From Guptibacillus spartinae (GTDB lineage: Bacteria; Bacillota; Bacilli; Bacillales; Guptibacillaceae): a stretch of DNA of 64,000 bases. Shown here one piece after another: positions 49,434 through 63,582 of this stretch. The stretch's first letter is position 1; the number at the start of each line of letters is the position of its first letter. Under the pieces are notes generated by a model. The model searched no databases. It saw only the letters and a list, made by a program, of their open reading frames with translations, and was not told the DNA's origin. Location of the stretch: the NCBI RefSeq assembly GCF_028610625.1, contig NZ_JAQQWU010000003.1, forward strand, positions 313,380 to 377,379, written 5' to 3'. The position numbers and the translations under genes are program-made.

Positions 49434-49820
49434 TTAAACAGATCGGGTGCTCCTTTTTTTGAGTCGGTCATCTGCTAAGAAATAGGCTAAAATTCGTCTC
49501 TCTACCTGATTTCGTATTTGAATTGAAGAATAACGATAGGTTTGATTGTACCCTCGACAGAAGACTTTACAAATTATCACATCTTCTTTTGTTTCTTCAA
49601 TATAGACACGAATTCCTTTTTCGTGAAGCAAAGCTTTGGCCCATTTTAAATCAGTTGAGGCTAGCGTTATAGATGAGCGAATCAGTTCCATATAAGGGCG
49701 AGGAAGCTTCATTCTAGATTGTTTTACCCATGTTGTATCCATCTCCAGCACTCTTTTTACGTAAGGAAGTAAGAGATAATGTCTTAATGCTTTCGTTTCT
49801 TCTTTACTTAATTGGAACAC
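49434..49820 (-). CDS. Hypothetical protein, YhjD-like
   Basis: 128 residues from GTG 49820. That start is preceded by AGGTGG with a 6-base gap, while a longer in-frame ATG at 49907 has no such site and adds a compositionally different tail. All-helical start (SKEETKALRHYLLLPYVKRVLEMD), a central PRPYMELIRSSI helix, and a C-terminal basic segment with RYSSIQIRNQVERRILAYFL. No signal peptide or membrane helix. It resembles the uncharacterised Bacillus YhjD family by recollection only; no function can be given. Confidence 0.6.
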   Translation of the reverse strand: MFQLSKEETKALRHYLLLPYVKRVLEMDTTWVKQSRMKLPRPYMELIRSSITLASTDLKWAKALLHEKGIRVYIEETKEDVIICKVFCRGYNQTYRYSSIQIRNQVERRILAYFLADDRLKKRSTRSV

Positions 49821-49948
49821 AATCGCCACCTGCCTAACAGAACGTATGTTTGGATTCACTTTACTATGAGACGATTGAGACGTCAAGGACTTTGAAAAAA
49901 GCAACAATCGAATCGAAGAAAAGCTAGTCGTTTCAGGAGAAAATGACC

Positions 49949-49977
49949 TTGCAAAAAAAGGGGGGATCCCGTATAAT
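49949..49977 (+). promoter_or_regulatory. Promoter of tRNA-Arg
   Basis: TTGCAA (49949-49954), 17 bases, consensus TATAAT (49972-49977), 20 bases before the mature 5' end. Confidence 0.75.
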
Positions 49978-49997
49978 AATGTTTGCGCTAATAAAGC

Positions 49998-50076
49998 GCG
50001 CCCGTAGCTCAGTTGGATAGAGCGGTGGTTTCCGGTACCGCGTCAGTCGGGGGTTCGAATCCCTCCGGGCGCACCA
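49998..50076 (+). tRNA. tRNA-Arg (anticodon CCG)
   Basis: Complete cloverleaf with encoded CCA. Acceptor GCGCCCG / CGGGCGC, D-stem GCTC / GAGC, anticodon stem GTGGT / ACCGC with loop TTCCGGT (anticodon CCG at 50032-50034), T-stem GGGGG / CCCTC with loop TTCGAAT. Reads CGG codons. The variable region has seven bases (GTCAGTC, 50042-50048), longer than the usual four or five. Located near clpP like B. subtilis trnQ-Arg. Confidence 0.96.
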
Positions 50077-50089
50077 AATACATCATTCC

Positions 50090-50126
50090 AATCCCTTTCG
50101 CTTATGCGAGGGGGATTTTTGCTGTT
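50090..50126 (+). terminator. Terminator after tRNA-Arg
   Basis: 12-bp stem AATCCCTTTCGC / GCGAGGGGGATT (two G-T pairs) with loop TTAT, then T-rich. Confidence 0.82.
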
Positions 50127-50248
50127 TTTTTCTATCTATTATGATGGACGGCCCTTTTGAAAACGATAAAGGTGGCGACGGGAAGTAGAAATGATGTATA
50201 GGAGCTAATCGTGTTCCTTTTTTGTTTTGGTTACTTTCATTTAGACAC

Positions 50249-50282
50249 AAATAAAAAAGAGTAGAACTTGTCCACTCTTTTT
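50249..50282 (-). terminator. Terminator after the small membrane protein gene
   Basis: Minus-strand stem AAAGAGT / ACTCTTT enclosing an inner GAC..GTT arm, with TTTTTTATT following. Confidence 0.7.
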
Positions 50283-50299
50283 GCTATCAGTCGTGCCTT

Positions 50300-50575
50300 C
50301 TAACAATCTTGATCATCATCACGTCTCTTGCTGCCTGCTCCACTCATCGTGTGTTTGAAGCCTGAGTGCATTCCAGTAGCGCATAGTCCAAGCCATAATC
50401 CGATAAAGAAGGCTTTCTTAAAATCTTCCGGTTCGACGTAAATATGACTCATCACAATCCCAATGAAAATGGAGAGGATGGGTAAGTACCTTACCGGAAA
50501 ACCAAACACCTTGAAGAGGTGTACTACTCCAATGATGACTGGAAGCAAAGCAATTCCATATACTGTTAAATCCAT
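50300..50575 (-). CDS. Small holin-like membrane protein
   Basis: 91 residues. Two to three hydrophobic segments (YGIALLPVIIGVVHLFKVFG, LPILSIFIGIVMS, FFIGLWLGLCATGMHSG) followed by a charged C-terminus (GSKRRDDDQDC). The size and layout resemble small phage-type holins, but no lysin or other phage gene is nearby and a general membrane protein is equally possible. ATG 50575 is preceded by AAAGGAGG, and a terminator follows, so the gene is likely expressed on its own. Confidence 0.7.
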   Translation of the reverse strand: MDLTVYGIALLPVIIGVVHLFKVFGFPVRYLPILSIFIGIVMSHIYVEPEDFKKAFFIGLWLGLCATGMHSGFKHTMSGAGSKRRDDDQDC

Positions 50576-50703
50576 GGTATTTGCCTCCTTTTCTCTCTAT
50601 GTAACAGTTTATGTTGAAATTTGACAGAAGGATGGGCTAATTCATCAATTTTCATAAAAATGGTGTCAAGTGCCGTCTTAAAAAAACAGAAAATTCTGCT
50701 CAT

Positions 50704-50740
50704 TTTCATCTTTTCATACCATAAGATGAAACGATATAGT
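50704..50740 (+). promoter_or_regulatory. Candidate sigL promoter region with inverted repeat
   Basis: TTTCAT (50712-50717), 17 bases, TATAGT (50735-50740), a weak match. A perfect 9-bp inverted repeat TTTCATCTT / AAGATGAAA (50704-50712, 50723-50731) covers the -35 and spacer. Confidence 0.4.
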
Positions 50741-50763
50741 ATGATGAAGGTGGAGGGATTACG

Positions 50764-52059
50764 ATGGAATTAGGATTGATACAAAAGCAGACAACGAAAC
50801 TAGTCATGACAACCCAGTTGCATCAAGCGATTTCCATACTTCAATATTCTACAGCTGAATTACTGGAGTACGTGAAAGAGCAGGCTCTTGAAAATCCACT
50901 CATTGAATTACAGTCACCATCTTGGGACGGAGGCATTCGATCTTCTAAGCGCTCTTACGATAGTGGAACGAGACAAGATCCGATCGAATATGCGGAAACA
51001 AAGAAAAGTCTGCACGATGAATTGCACGAGCAGATGAGGTGTATAAGCCTCTCCAAAAAAATCACCGGTATTGTCGATTACTTAATCGATAACATTGATG
51101 AAAGTGGCTATTTACGAATCAATGAGTCAGAAGTAATGGCTTATTTAGGTGTTGACCAATTTGAGTTAACAGAGGCAATCCGACAAGTGCAGTTACTTGA
51201 TCCTCCTGGTATAGGGGCTCGCTCGTTGTCAGAATGTCTATCCTTACAAATAAATGAGCAAGGTGCTGTTTTTGAACTTGCTCGAGATCTTGTATCGCAA
51301 AATTTGAAAGCGCTAGCAGAAAAGAAATATCGTCTGCTTTCAAAACAATATAATGTATCAGTTGAACAAATTCAGCAGGCAGCAGATTTAATAGCAGACC
51401 TTGATCCGCGACCAGGATCAAAATGGGTTGTTGAAAAACCTACTTACATCGTCCCCGATGTGATGATTAGTGAGAAAAATGGTCGGTTTACCGTTTCGTT
51501 ACTTGACGATGATTTACCGGCCATGAAAGTGAGTAACTCGTATCGATCGTTTAAAAATAACGAGGCGGCCGAATACTTAAAAAGCAAATACCAGCAAGTG
51601 AGCTGGTTAATGAAAAGTATTGAGCAGAGGAAACAAACGTTAAGGGCGATTATGGGCGTAGTGATTGTCCATCAACAGGGTTTTTTAAGAAATGGCATGA
51701 GCGACCTTGTACCAATTACACTTAAAGAAGTGGCAAATGAAGCTCATGTTCATGAGTCAACAGTTAGTCGGGCCATAAAAAGTAAATATGTTCAGACGCC
51801 ACATGGTTTGTTCCCATTAAAAAATTTGTTCACTTCAAAGCTAACGAGTGAATCTGGAGAAGGAGCTTCTTCCTCTAGCGTGAAGCTCTTTATCAAAGAA
51901 CTTGTTGAGAATGAAAATAAACTTAAGCCGTTATCTGATCAAAAAATTGTAGAAGCTCTTCACATTCAGCGGGGAATTGATGTATCAAGACGAACAATTG
52001 CGAAGTATCGAGATGAATTAAAGATCTTAAGTTCATCAAAGCGAAAGCGATTTACGTAA
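50764..52059 (+). CDS. sigL: RNA polymerase sigma-54 factor
   Basis: 431 residues. Region I glutamine/leucine-rich start (LGLIQKQTTKLVMTTQLHQAI), core-binding middle region, helix-turn-helix TLKEVANEAHVHESTVSRAIKSK near 325, and C-terminal RpoN box in VSRRTIAKYRDEL near 410. Sigma-54 reads -24/-12 promoters with enhancer-binding activators. GGTGGAGGG precedes ATG 50764. No sigma-54 activator is present in this window. Confidence 0.97.
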   Translation: MELGLIQKQTTKLVMTTQLHQAISILQYSTAELLEYVKEQALENPLIELQSPSWDGGIRSSKRSYDSGTRQDPIEYAETKKSLHDELHEQMRCISLSKKITGIVDYLIDNIDESGYLRINESEVMAYLGVDQFELTEAIRQVQLLDPPGIGARSLSECLSLQINEQGAVFELARDLVSQNLKALAEKKYRLLSKQYNVSVEQIQQAADLIADLDPRPGSKWVVEKPTYIVPDVMISEKNGRFTVSLLDDDLPAMKVSNSYRSFKNNEAAEYLKSKYQQVSWLMKSIEQRKQTLRAIMGVVIVHQQGFLRNGMSDLVPITLKEVANEAHVHESTVSRAIKSKYVQTPHGLFPLKNLFTSKLTSESGEGASSSSVKLFIKELVENENKLKPLSDQKIVEALHIQRGIDVSRRTIAKYRDELKILSSSKRKRFT

Positions 52060-52060
52060 T

Positions 52061-52088
52061 AGCTGCCGGGTTGGCGGCTCTTTTTTTG
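52061..52088 (+). terminator. Terminator after sigL
   Basis: 7-bp stem AGCTGCC / GGCGGCT with loop GGGTT, followed by CTTTTTTT. Confidence 0.88.
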
Positions 52089-52141
52089 CATTAGAATACC
52101 TTGTTCAGTAAACTAGGAAATTGTAAGGGGAGGTTTAACAC

Positions 52142-52378
52142 ATGAGTAAATCGGTTATTTTATATTCGAAAGCGACATGTCCACTTTGTGACGAGGCGGC
52201 TCACCTTCTCGCTGAACTTCAAAATGAAATAGCGTTCTCATTCCAGACGATTGATATTTATACCGATGAGGAACTGTTGGAGAAGTTTATGCTAATGATT
52301 CCGGTGGTTGAAATCGATGGGGATATCGTGGATTATGGCCGAATTTCAAAAATATCTCTAAGAAAACGCTTACTTTAA
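52142..52378 (+). CDS. Glutaredoxin/thioredoxin-fold protein (CxxC)
   Basis: 78 residues. Beta-alpha-beta start VILYSKATCPLCDEAAHLL with active-site CPLC near residues 13-16, then the cis-proline element IPVVEIDG. This is the glutaredoxin-like DUF836 type, a small cytosolic redox protein. GGGGAGG precedes the ATG. Usually found between sigL and cggR in related genomes, though the physiological partner is unknown. Confidence 0.85.
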   Translation: MSKSVILYSKATCPLCDEAAHLLAELQNEIAFSFQTIDIYTDEELLEKFMLMIPVVEIDGDIVDYGRISKISLRKRLL

Positions 52379-52397
52379 AATTTTCAGTATAACATAG

Positions 52398-52426
52398 TTG
52401 CCCATGCTTTTGGCAACTGCTACAAT
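52398..52426 (+). promoter_or_regulatory. Promoter of the cggR-gapA operon
   Basis: TTGCCC (52398-52403), 17 bases, TACAAT (52421-52426), 32 bases upstream of the CggR operator. Confidence 0.65.
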
Positions 52427-52457
52427 GAAAATTGTAAGAAGTTCTTTTTGATCCAGG

Positions 52458-52493
52458 TGGGACTGAAAATGTCTAAGCGGGACATAATACGTC
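52458..52493 (+). promoter_or_regulatory. CggR operator
   Basis: TGGGAC-N6-TGTC-N4-CGGGAC-N6-CGTC. It matches the B. subtilis CggR tandem operator (CGGGAC-N6-TGTC repeated with 4-base spacing) except one base in each half. Located between promoter and cggR start, as expected for a roadblock. Confidence 0.9.
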
Positions 52494-52527
52494 TTAGGAG
52501 AAAAAAGAATGACAGGGGAGACGAACT

Positions 52528-54614
<2,087 letters not shown>

Positions 54615-54633
54615 TAAGAATTGTTAATAGAGG

Positions 54634-54664
54634 AGGAGGAAGTCTTGGGCCTTCCTCCTTTTCC
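54634..54664 (+). terminator. Attenuator/terminator between gapA and pgk
   Basis: 9-bp stem AGGAGGAAG / CTTCCTCCT with loop TCTTGGGC and a short TTTT. Likely partial, letting gapA be expressed above the downstream genes. Confidence 0.65.
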
Positions 54665-54739
54665 ATTGTTATGATAAACAATATAGCTTTAGTTAGAAGG
54701 GAAACCTTTTAATACTTTGTGCAGAGGAGGACATGCGTG

Positions 54740-55924
54740 ATGAACAAAAAATCAATTCGTGACGTTGAGTTAAAAGGCAAAAAGGTATTCTGCCGCGTTG
54801 ATTTCAATGTACCTATGGAAGATGGAAAGGTAACAGATGAAACACGCATTAAAGCAGCACTCCCAACGATCAAGCATTTGTCTGATCAGGGAGCAAAAGT
54901 TATTCTTGCAAGTCACCTTGGTCGTCCAAAAGGTGAAGCTGTTGATGAGCTCCGTCTTGATCCGGTTGCAGACCGCTTGAGCGACCTCATTGGCAAAACC
55001 GTAACAAAAACAGATGCAGTCTATGGTGAAGAAGTAGACCGTGCGATTGCAGATCTCGAAGATGGCGACCTTCTTCTTATTGAGAATGTTCGTTTTGAAG
55101 CTGGAGAAGAGAAGAATGATGAAGAACTTGCGAAGAAATTTGCTGCAATGGCAGATCTTTACGTAAATGATGCTTTTGGCGCAGCACACCGTGCTCACGC
55201 TTCAACAGAAGGCATTGCACATCATATTCCTGCTGTAGCTGGTTTTCTTATGGAGAAAGAACTTGAAGTTCTTGGAAGTGCTCTAACAGAACCTTCCCGT
55301 CCATTTACAGCCATCATCGGTGGAGCAAAAGTTAAGGACAAAATCGGTGTGATTGATCACCTACTTGATAAAGTAGATAACTTGATCATTGGTGGTGGAC
55401 TTGCCTATACATTCGTAAAAGCGCTTGGTCATGAAGTTGGTTTGTCACTTCTTGAAGAGGACAAAATCGATCTAGCGAAATCATTCATGGATAAGGCAAA
55501 AGAAAAAGGCGTTAATTTCTATATGCCAGAAGATGTAGTGATTGGTGACGATTTCTCAAATGATGCAAACACGAAAATTGTAACCATTGAAGAAATTCCT
55601 TCTGACTGGGAAGCGCTCGATATCGGGCCAAAAACAAGAGAAACATACAGCAAAGTAATCGCTGACTCGAAACTCGTTATCTGGAACGGACCAATGGGTG
55701 TATTCGAACTTGATATTTATGCAAATGGAACAAAAGCAGTAGCTGAAGCACTTGCGAACGCAAAAGACACGTACTCCGTTATCGGTGGCGGTGACTCTGC
55801 AGCAGCCGTTGAGAAATTCAACTATGCTGATCAAATGAGCCACATTTCTACTGGTGGTGGCGCTTCTCTTGAGTTCATGGAAGGAAAAGAACTTCCTGGT
55901 GTTGTTGCACTTAACGACAAATAA
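54740..55924 (+). CDS. pgk: Phosphoglycerate kinase
   Basis: 394 residues, the family length. Signature [13 protein letters not shown] near residue 16, substrate helix ASHLGRPKG near 57, nucleotide site [12 protein letters not shown] near 350. ATG 54740 follows AGAGGAGG. Produces ATP from 1,3-bisphosphoglycerate. Confidence 0.98.
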   Translation: MNKKSIRDVELKGKKVFCRVDFNVPMEDGKVTDETRIKAALPTIKHLSDQGAKVILASHLGRPKGEAVDELRLDPVADRLSDLIGKTVTKTDAVYGEEVDRAIADLEDGDLLLIENVRFEAGEEKNDEELAKKFAAMADLYVNDAFGAAHRAHASTEGIAHHIPAVAGFLMEKELEVLGSALTEPSRPFTAIIGGAKVKDKIGVIDHLLDKVDNLIIGGGLAYTFVKALGHEVGLSLLEEDKIDLAKSFMDKAKEKGVNFYMPEDVVIGDDFSNDANTKIVTIEEIPSDWEALDIGPKTRETYSKVIADSKLVIWNGPMGVFELDIYANGTKAVAEALANAKDTYSVIGGGDSAAAVEKFNYADQMSHISTGGGASLEFMEGKELPGVVALNDK

Positions 55925-55959
55925 AATACTTATGTTTTAATCTTATAAAGGGATGGTGA

Positions 55960-58252
<2,293 letters not shown>

Positions 58253-58272
58253 CTTACATTTAAAGGAGATGA

Positions 58273-59568
<1,296 letters not shown>

Positions 59569-59576
59569 GTAATGAG

Positions 59577-59608
59577 AACCCCCGCGTTTGGAACGCGGGG
59601 GTTTTTAT
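59577..59608 (+). terminator. Terminator after eno
   Basis: 12-bp perfect GC-rich stem AACCCCCGCGTT / AACGCGGGGGTT with 3-base loop, T-run follows. Confidence 0.95.
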
Positions 59609-59825
59609 TTAGGACAGAGAGCCGGCACAGGCTTAGTGCGCCGAAAAGGATCACATGCCCGCCTCGCTGAAAGCGATCATTCTGAAGCGAAAATCAGTCA
59701 CATGGGTTAATACAATGTTAAGAAGGTATTGAGAATGTAGAGTATTAACGAAATAGATTGCTTTTACTGAAAAATTTATGGTAAATTTATAGTATTGGAA
59801 AGGCTATAGTCCGGGAGGTGGAATC
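59609..59825 (+). other. eno-secG intergenic region
   Basis: The first 100 bases look richer in GC than the rest and have short hairpin potential (TCGCT / AGCGA around 59674-59686). A 25-codon frame (ATG 59655 to 59732) has AAAGGA ahead of it but is of doubtful reality. TATAGT at 59788-59793 may be the secG -10; the -35 is weak. Confidence 0.4.
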
Positions 59826-60056
59826 ATGCATCTTGCAGCTACAATTGCATTAGTTATCGTTTCAATCTTACTTATTACTGTCGTCTTGCTTCAGTCAGGT
59901 AAAAGCGCCGGATTATCAGGAGCGATTACGGGTGGAGCTGAGCAACTATTCGGAAAGCAGAAGGCCCGCGGTTTTGAAGCGGTTTTAAATAGAGTAACGG
60001 TAGTACTTGCCGTATTGTTCTTTGTTCTTTCAATTCTCGTTGCCTATCTTGTGTAA
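59826..60056 (+). CDS. secG: SecG, preprotein translocase subunit
   Basis: 76 residues with two transmembrane helices and the SecG middle motif [27 protein letters not shown]. Auxiliary subunit of SecYEG that eases SecA cycling. GGGAGGTGG precedes the ATG. Same order secG-est-rnr-smpB as in B. subtilis. Confidence 0.95.
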   Translation: MHLAATIALVIVSILLITVVLLQSGKSAGLSGAITGGAEQLFGKQKARGFEAVLNRVTVVLAVLFFVLSILVAYLV

Positions 60057-60066
60057 CGATAGTGAG

Positions 60067-60104
60067 AAAGCAGCAGGTGTTGAGTCACTTGCTGCTTTTT
60101 TCTT
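60067..60104 (+). terminator. Terminator after secG
   Basis: 13-bp stem AAAGCAGCAGGTG / CACTTGCTGCTTT (one G-T pair), then TTTTTCTTT. Confidence 0.92.
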
Positions 60105-60371
60105 TGTACTTTAAAAATGTTTCCCTTTTAAGCGACGAAAATATAAGGAAAACTAAGGCTTTCGCTAGTAGTTGGTGGCCAGCCAAGTTATTCTAAGAGA
60201 AAGCGAAAAGGAAGTTTTTTGTCGAATGGAAGAGGGAAATAGGTTATGAAACGAATTCCTTTTGCCTTCCGACTGAAACAGGTAAAATGCAACTAAAGAC
60301 CTCAAGAGACTGGATATTTCGTTTTTTGTAGGTCAAACTAACAGGTAGACGATTTAGAGGAGGATCACATC
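60105..60371 (+). other. secG-est intergenic region with candidate RNA structure
   Basis: No gene. TTTCGCT (60160-60166) can pair with AGCGAAA (60202-60208), enclosing TTGG..CCAA, and a six-T run follows at 60215-60220. A 16-codon frame at about 60246 is preceded by a purine-rich stretch. No convincing promoter for est was found. Confidence 0.35.
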
Positions 60372-61118
60372 ATGAAAGTAGTAGCACCTAAGCCATTTAC
60401 ATTCGAGGGAGGCAATCGCGCTGTACTAATGTTACATGGCTTTACTGGTAATTCAGCCGATGTACGAATGATGGGGCGTTATTTGCAGGAAAGAGGCTAT
60501 ACGTGTCACGCACCTCAGTATGAAGGACATGGCGTTCCACCAGAAGAGCTCGTTCATACGGGTCCACAAGATTGGTGGAAAAACGTCACTGAGGGTTATG
60601 AAAAGTTAAAAAGCATGGGTCATGATGAAATTGCGGTTGTCGGCTTATCACTTGGAGGCGTATTTTCTTTAAAGCTCGGTTATACTGTTCCTGTAAAGGG
60701 AATCGTGCCCATGTGTGCCCCGATGGATATGAAAGACGAAGAAACCATGTATCAAGGCGTCCTTTCCTATGCGAGAGAATACAAGAAATTCGAACGGAAA
60801 ACTTCTGAACAAATTGAAGAGGAAATGGAAGCATTCAAAGAAACGCCAATGAATACGCTTGGAGAACTTCGTGACTTAATCTATGATGTACGTGATAACA
60901 TTGATATGATTTATGCGCCAACTTTTGTGGTACAGGCAAGACATGATGAGATGATTAATACAGAAAGTGCTAACGTGATTCATGATCATGTCGAATCAGA
61001 TGAAAAGAGCTTGAAATGGTACGAGAATTCTACACATGCCATTACGCTTGGAAAAGAGAAAGAAGAGCTCCATAAAGACGTCCACGCATTTCTTGATGGG
61101 CTTGATTGGTCTGAATAA
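60372..61118 (+). CDS. est: Carboxylesterase, Est30/YvaK family
   Basis: 248 residues, alpha/beta hydrolase. Oxyanion-hole element [12 protein letters not shown] near residue 19, nucleophile elbow GLSLGG near 92, Asp in QARHDEMI near 195, His in NSTHAITL near 222. Hydrolyses short- to medium-chain carboxylic esters; physiological substrate unknown. GAGGAGG precedes the ATG. Cotranscription with rnr is likely (38-base gap). Confidence 0.93.
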   Translation: MKVVAPKPFTFEGGNRAVLMLHGFTGNSADVRMMGRYLQERGYTCHAPQYEGHGVPPEELVHTGPQDWWKNVTEGYEKLKSMGHDEIAVVGLSLGGVFSLKLGYTVPVKGIVPMCAPMDMKDEETMYQGVLSYAREYKKFERKTSEQIEEEMEAFKETPMNTLGELRDLIYDVRDNIDMIYAPTFVVQARHDEMINTESANVIHDHVESDEKSLKWYENSTHAITLGKEKEELHKDVHAFLDGLDWSE

Positions 61119-61156
61119 TCGATGGATATATTTTACTAGAAAGAAGGTGGAAGACA

Positions 61157-63484
61157 ATGGCAGAAGAACATGAACAGAAGATATTGAGCTTCATGAAGGA
61201 CGAAGCATATAAGCCGCTCACCGTTCAGGAGCTCGAAGAAGTATTTGGTGTAAAAGATTCAAGCGAATTCAAAGAATTTGTCAAAACATTAAATAGTATG
61301 GAAGATGAAGGATTAATCGTTCGCACAAGAAGCAATCGCTATGGTATTCCTGAGAAAATGAACCTTGTTCGCGGAAAGTTACAGGTCCACGCAAAAGGGT
61401 TTGCTTTCCTTATTGCTGATAGCGATACTGGGGAGAAAGATGTCTATATCAACCAGGGTGATTTAGAAGGAGCAATGAACGGCGACCGCGTCATTGTAAG
61501 ACTTCATCAGAAATCTTCTGGCACTCGTCCAGAGGGCACCGTGATACGTATCATCGAGCGTGGTGTGAAACGCACAGTTGGTACATATTCTGATAGCAAG
61601 CATTTTGGGTTTGTTATCGCAGATGATAAACGAATTCCACACGACATTTTTATTCCAAAAGGAGCTACTGGCGGTGCAGTAGACGGTCATAAAGTGGTCG
61701 TAGAGATCACAAAGTATCCTGAAGGACGTATGAGCGCGGAAGGTCGCATTACCGAAATTCTTGGGCATAAAAACGATCCAGGCGTAGATATTCTGTCCAT
61801 TATCTATAAACATGAATTGCCGGGTGAGTTCCCTGAAGCTGCGATGGAGCAGGCTCATAAAACACCTGATCAAATTGATGAAAAAGAGATTGAAGGAAGA
61901 CGCGACCTTCGGGAAGAAACAATTGTCACGATCGATGGGGCAGATGCGAAGGATCTGGATGACGCTGTTAACGTTGTAAAGCTTCCAAACGGTAACTATA
62001 AGCTTGGTGTTCACATCGCGGACGTAACGTATTATGTGACGGAAAACTCTCCAATTGATCAGGAAGCCCTTGATCGCGGTACGAGCGTTTATCTTGTCGA
62101 TCGCGTAATTCCGATGATTCCACACCGCTTATCAAATGGAATTTGTAGTTTAAATCCTCAAGTGGATCGCTTAACGATTTCTTGTGAGATGGAAATTACA
62201 ACACAGGGGGAAGTAGTGAACCATGAGATTTTCCCAAGTGTGATCCGTACAAATGAACGCATGACGTATACCGATGTGCGTAAAATTCTACAGCGTGAAG
62301 ACGATGACGTGTTAGAGCGGTACAAATCTCTCGTTCCATTCTTCGATAGCATGGGAGAACTAGCTGAAATTTTAAGAAAAGGTCGTTTTGAACGAGGTGC
62401 GATTGATTTTGATTTTGCAGAAGCGAAAGTGCTCGTTGATGAAGAAGGTACCCCTCAGGAGATTGTTCAACGAGAACGCTCGGTAGCTGAACGCTTAATT
62501 GAAGAATTTATGCTCGTTGCTAACGAAACCGTAGCGCAACATTTTCACTTTATGGAAGTTCCGTTCATGTACCGAATTCACGAAGATCCAGATGCAGACA
62601 AGCTAAATACGTTTTTTGAATTCATTACGAACTTTGGATATGTTGTAAGGGGAAATGCGAATACCGTACATCCACGTGCGCTGCAAAAGCTTCTTGAAGA
62701 AGTAAAGGGAGAGCCAGAAGAAGCTGTCATAAGTAAAGTGATGCTTCGTTCGATGCAGCAGGCGAAATACTTCCCTGAAAGTCTTGGTCACTTTGGGTTA
62801 TCGACAGATTTCTATACGCATTTCACATCACCAATCCGTCGTTATCCTGACTTAATCGTACACCGTTTAATCCGTACGTACCTATTTGAGAGAAAAGTGG
62901 ATAACCAGACAACATCAAAGTGGGGCGAAGCGCTTGGCGAAATCGCTCAGCACGCTTCCGCAATGGAACGTCGAGCAGTTGACGCTGAACGTGAAACCGA
63001 TGATCTGAAAAAAGCTGAGTTTATGAAAGATAAAATCGGGGAAGAGTTCGAAGGTGTCATTAGTGGTGTAACGAACTTCGGTTTGTTTGTTGAATTGCCG
63101 AACACGATTGAAGGTCTCGTTCACGTTAGCTACTTAACTGATGACTACTACCACTACGACGAAGGTGCTTATGCGATGATCGGTGAACGTACCGGTAATG
63201 TGTATCGCATTGGTGATGAAATTGCCATTCGCGTCTTAAATGTCAATATTGATGAGCGAGCAATTGACTTCGAAATAGTTGGTATGAAGCCACCCAAAGA
63301 GCGTCGTCGTAGAGAAAGTCCAAAAGTGATTGAAGGCGGAAAGCGCAAGAAGCGTGGAAAGTCCTCAAATAAAACAACGGATGCTGGGAAGAAAAAGCGT
63401 AAGTTCTCTCCGCCAAAGGATGGACAGGGAACGAAAAAGAAACAGAAAAACAAAAAGAAAAAGCGTCGCAATAACAATGCTTAA
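61157..63484 (+). CDS. rnr: Ribonuclease R
   Basis: 775 residues. N-terminal helix-turn-helix-like RNase B domain, cold-shock domains (about 65-220, [17 protein letters not shown]), the RNB catalytic domain with [12 protein letters not shown] near 260 (metal-binding Asp residues) and [12 protein letters not shown] near 555, an S1 domain near 635-715, and a very basic low-complexity tail ([15 protein letters not shown]). A 3'-5' exonuclease that degrades structured RNA, including tmRNA-tagged messages; adjacent to smpB accordingly. AAGGTGG precedes the ATG. Confidence 0.97.
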   Translation: MAEEHEQKILSFMKDEAYKPLTVQELEEVFGVKDSSEFKEFVKTLNSMEDEGLIVRTRSNRYGIPEKMNLVRGKLQVHAKGFAFLIADSDTGEKDVYINQGDLEGAMNGDRVIVRLHQKSSGTRPEGTVIRIIERGVKRTVGTYSDSKHFGFVIADDKRIPHDIFIPKGATGGAVDGHKVVVEITKYPEGRMSAEGRITEILGHKNDPGVDILSIIYKHELPGEFPEAAMEQAHKTPDQIDEKEIEGRRDLREETIVTIDGADAKDLDDAVNVVKLPNGNYKLGVHIADVTYYVTENSPIDQEALDRGTSVYLVDRVIPMIPHRLSNGICSLNPQVDRLTISCEMEITTQGEVVNHEIFPSVIRTNERMTYTDVRKILQREDDDVLERYKSLVPFFDSMGELAEILRKGRFERGAIDFDFAEAKVLVDEEGTPQEIVQRERSVAERLIEEFMLVANETVAQHFHFMEVPFMYRIHEDPDADKLNTFFEFITNFGYVVRGNANTVHPRALQKLLEEVKGEPEEAVISKVMLRSMQQAKYFPESLGHFGLSTDFYTHFTSPIRRYPDLIVHRLIRTYLFERKVDNQTTSKWGEALGEIAQHASAMERRAVDAERETDDLKKAEFMKDKIGEEFEGVISGVTNFGLFVELPNTIEGLVHVSYLTDDYYHYDEGAYAMIGERTGNVYRIGDEIAIRVLNVNIDERAIDFEIVGMKPPKERRRRESPKVIEGGKRKKRGKSSNKTTDAGKKKRKFSPPKDGQGTKKKQKNKKKKRRNNNA

Positions 63485-63506
63485 TTAGCTTAATTTTAAT
63501 CACGGC

Positions 63507-63539
63507 GGTCAGAGTAAGTCATCTTGACTTATTCTGACC
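63507..63539 (+). repeat. 15-bp inverted repeat between rnr and smpB
   Basis: GGTCAGAGTAAGTCA (63507-63521), loop TCT, TGACTTATTCTGACC (63525-63539); one G-T in the stem. No T-run follows. The right arm overlaps the -35 of the smpB promoter. Confidence 0.85.
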
Positions 63540-63552
63540 AAATTGATATACT
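63524..63552 (+). promoter_or_regulatory. SigA promoter of smpB
   Basis: TTGACT (63524-63529), exactly 17 bases, TATACT (63547-63552); leader about 25 nt. Confidence 0.72.
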
Positions 63553-63582
63553 GGAGTTCGACGTTTGAGAGGGGGGACGGTC

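Noticed and set aside
50300-50575. Evidence for a prophage next to tRNA-Arg (holin-like gene)
   Set aside because: No integrase, attachment-site duplication, lysin or structural gene nearby; the gene stands alone with its own terminator.
54770-55198. 142-codon antisense frame inside pgk
   Set aside because: Shadow of a strongly codon-biased gene, no start signals.
60246-60297. 16-codon frame upstream of est
   Set aside because: Too short to support without conservation data; listed only in the intergenic description.
61463-62125. 220-codon minus-strand open frame inside rnr
   Set aside because: Cysteine- and phenylalanine-rich antisense shadow of the RNase R catalytic region; no ribosome-binding site or family resemblance.
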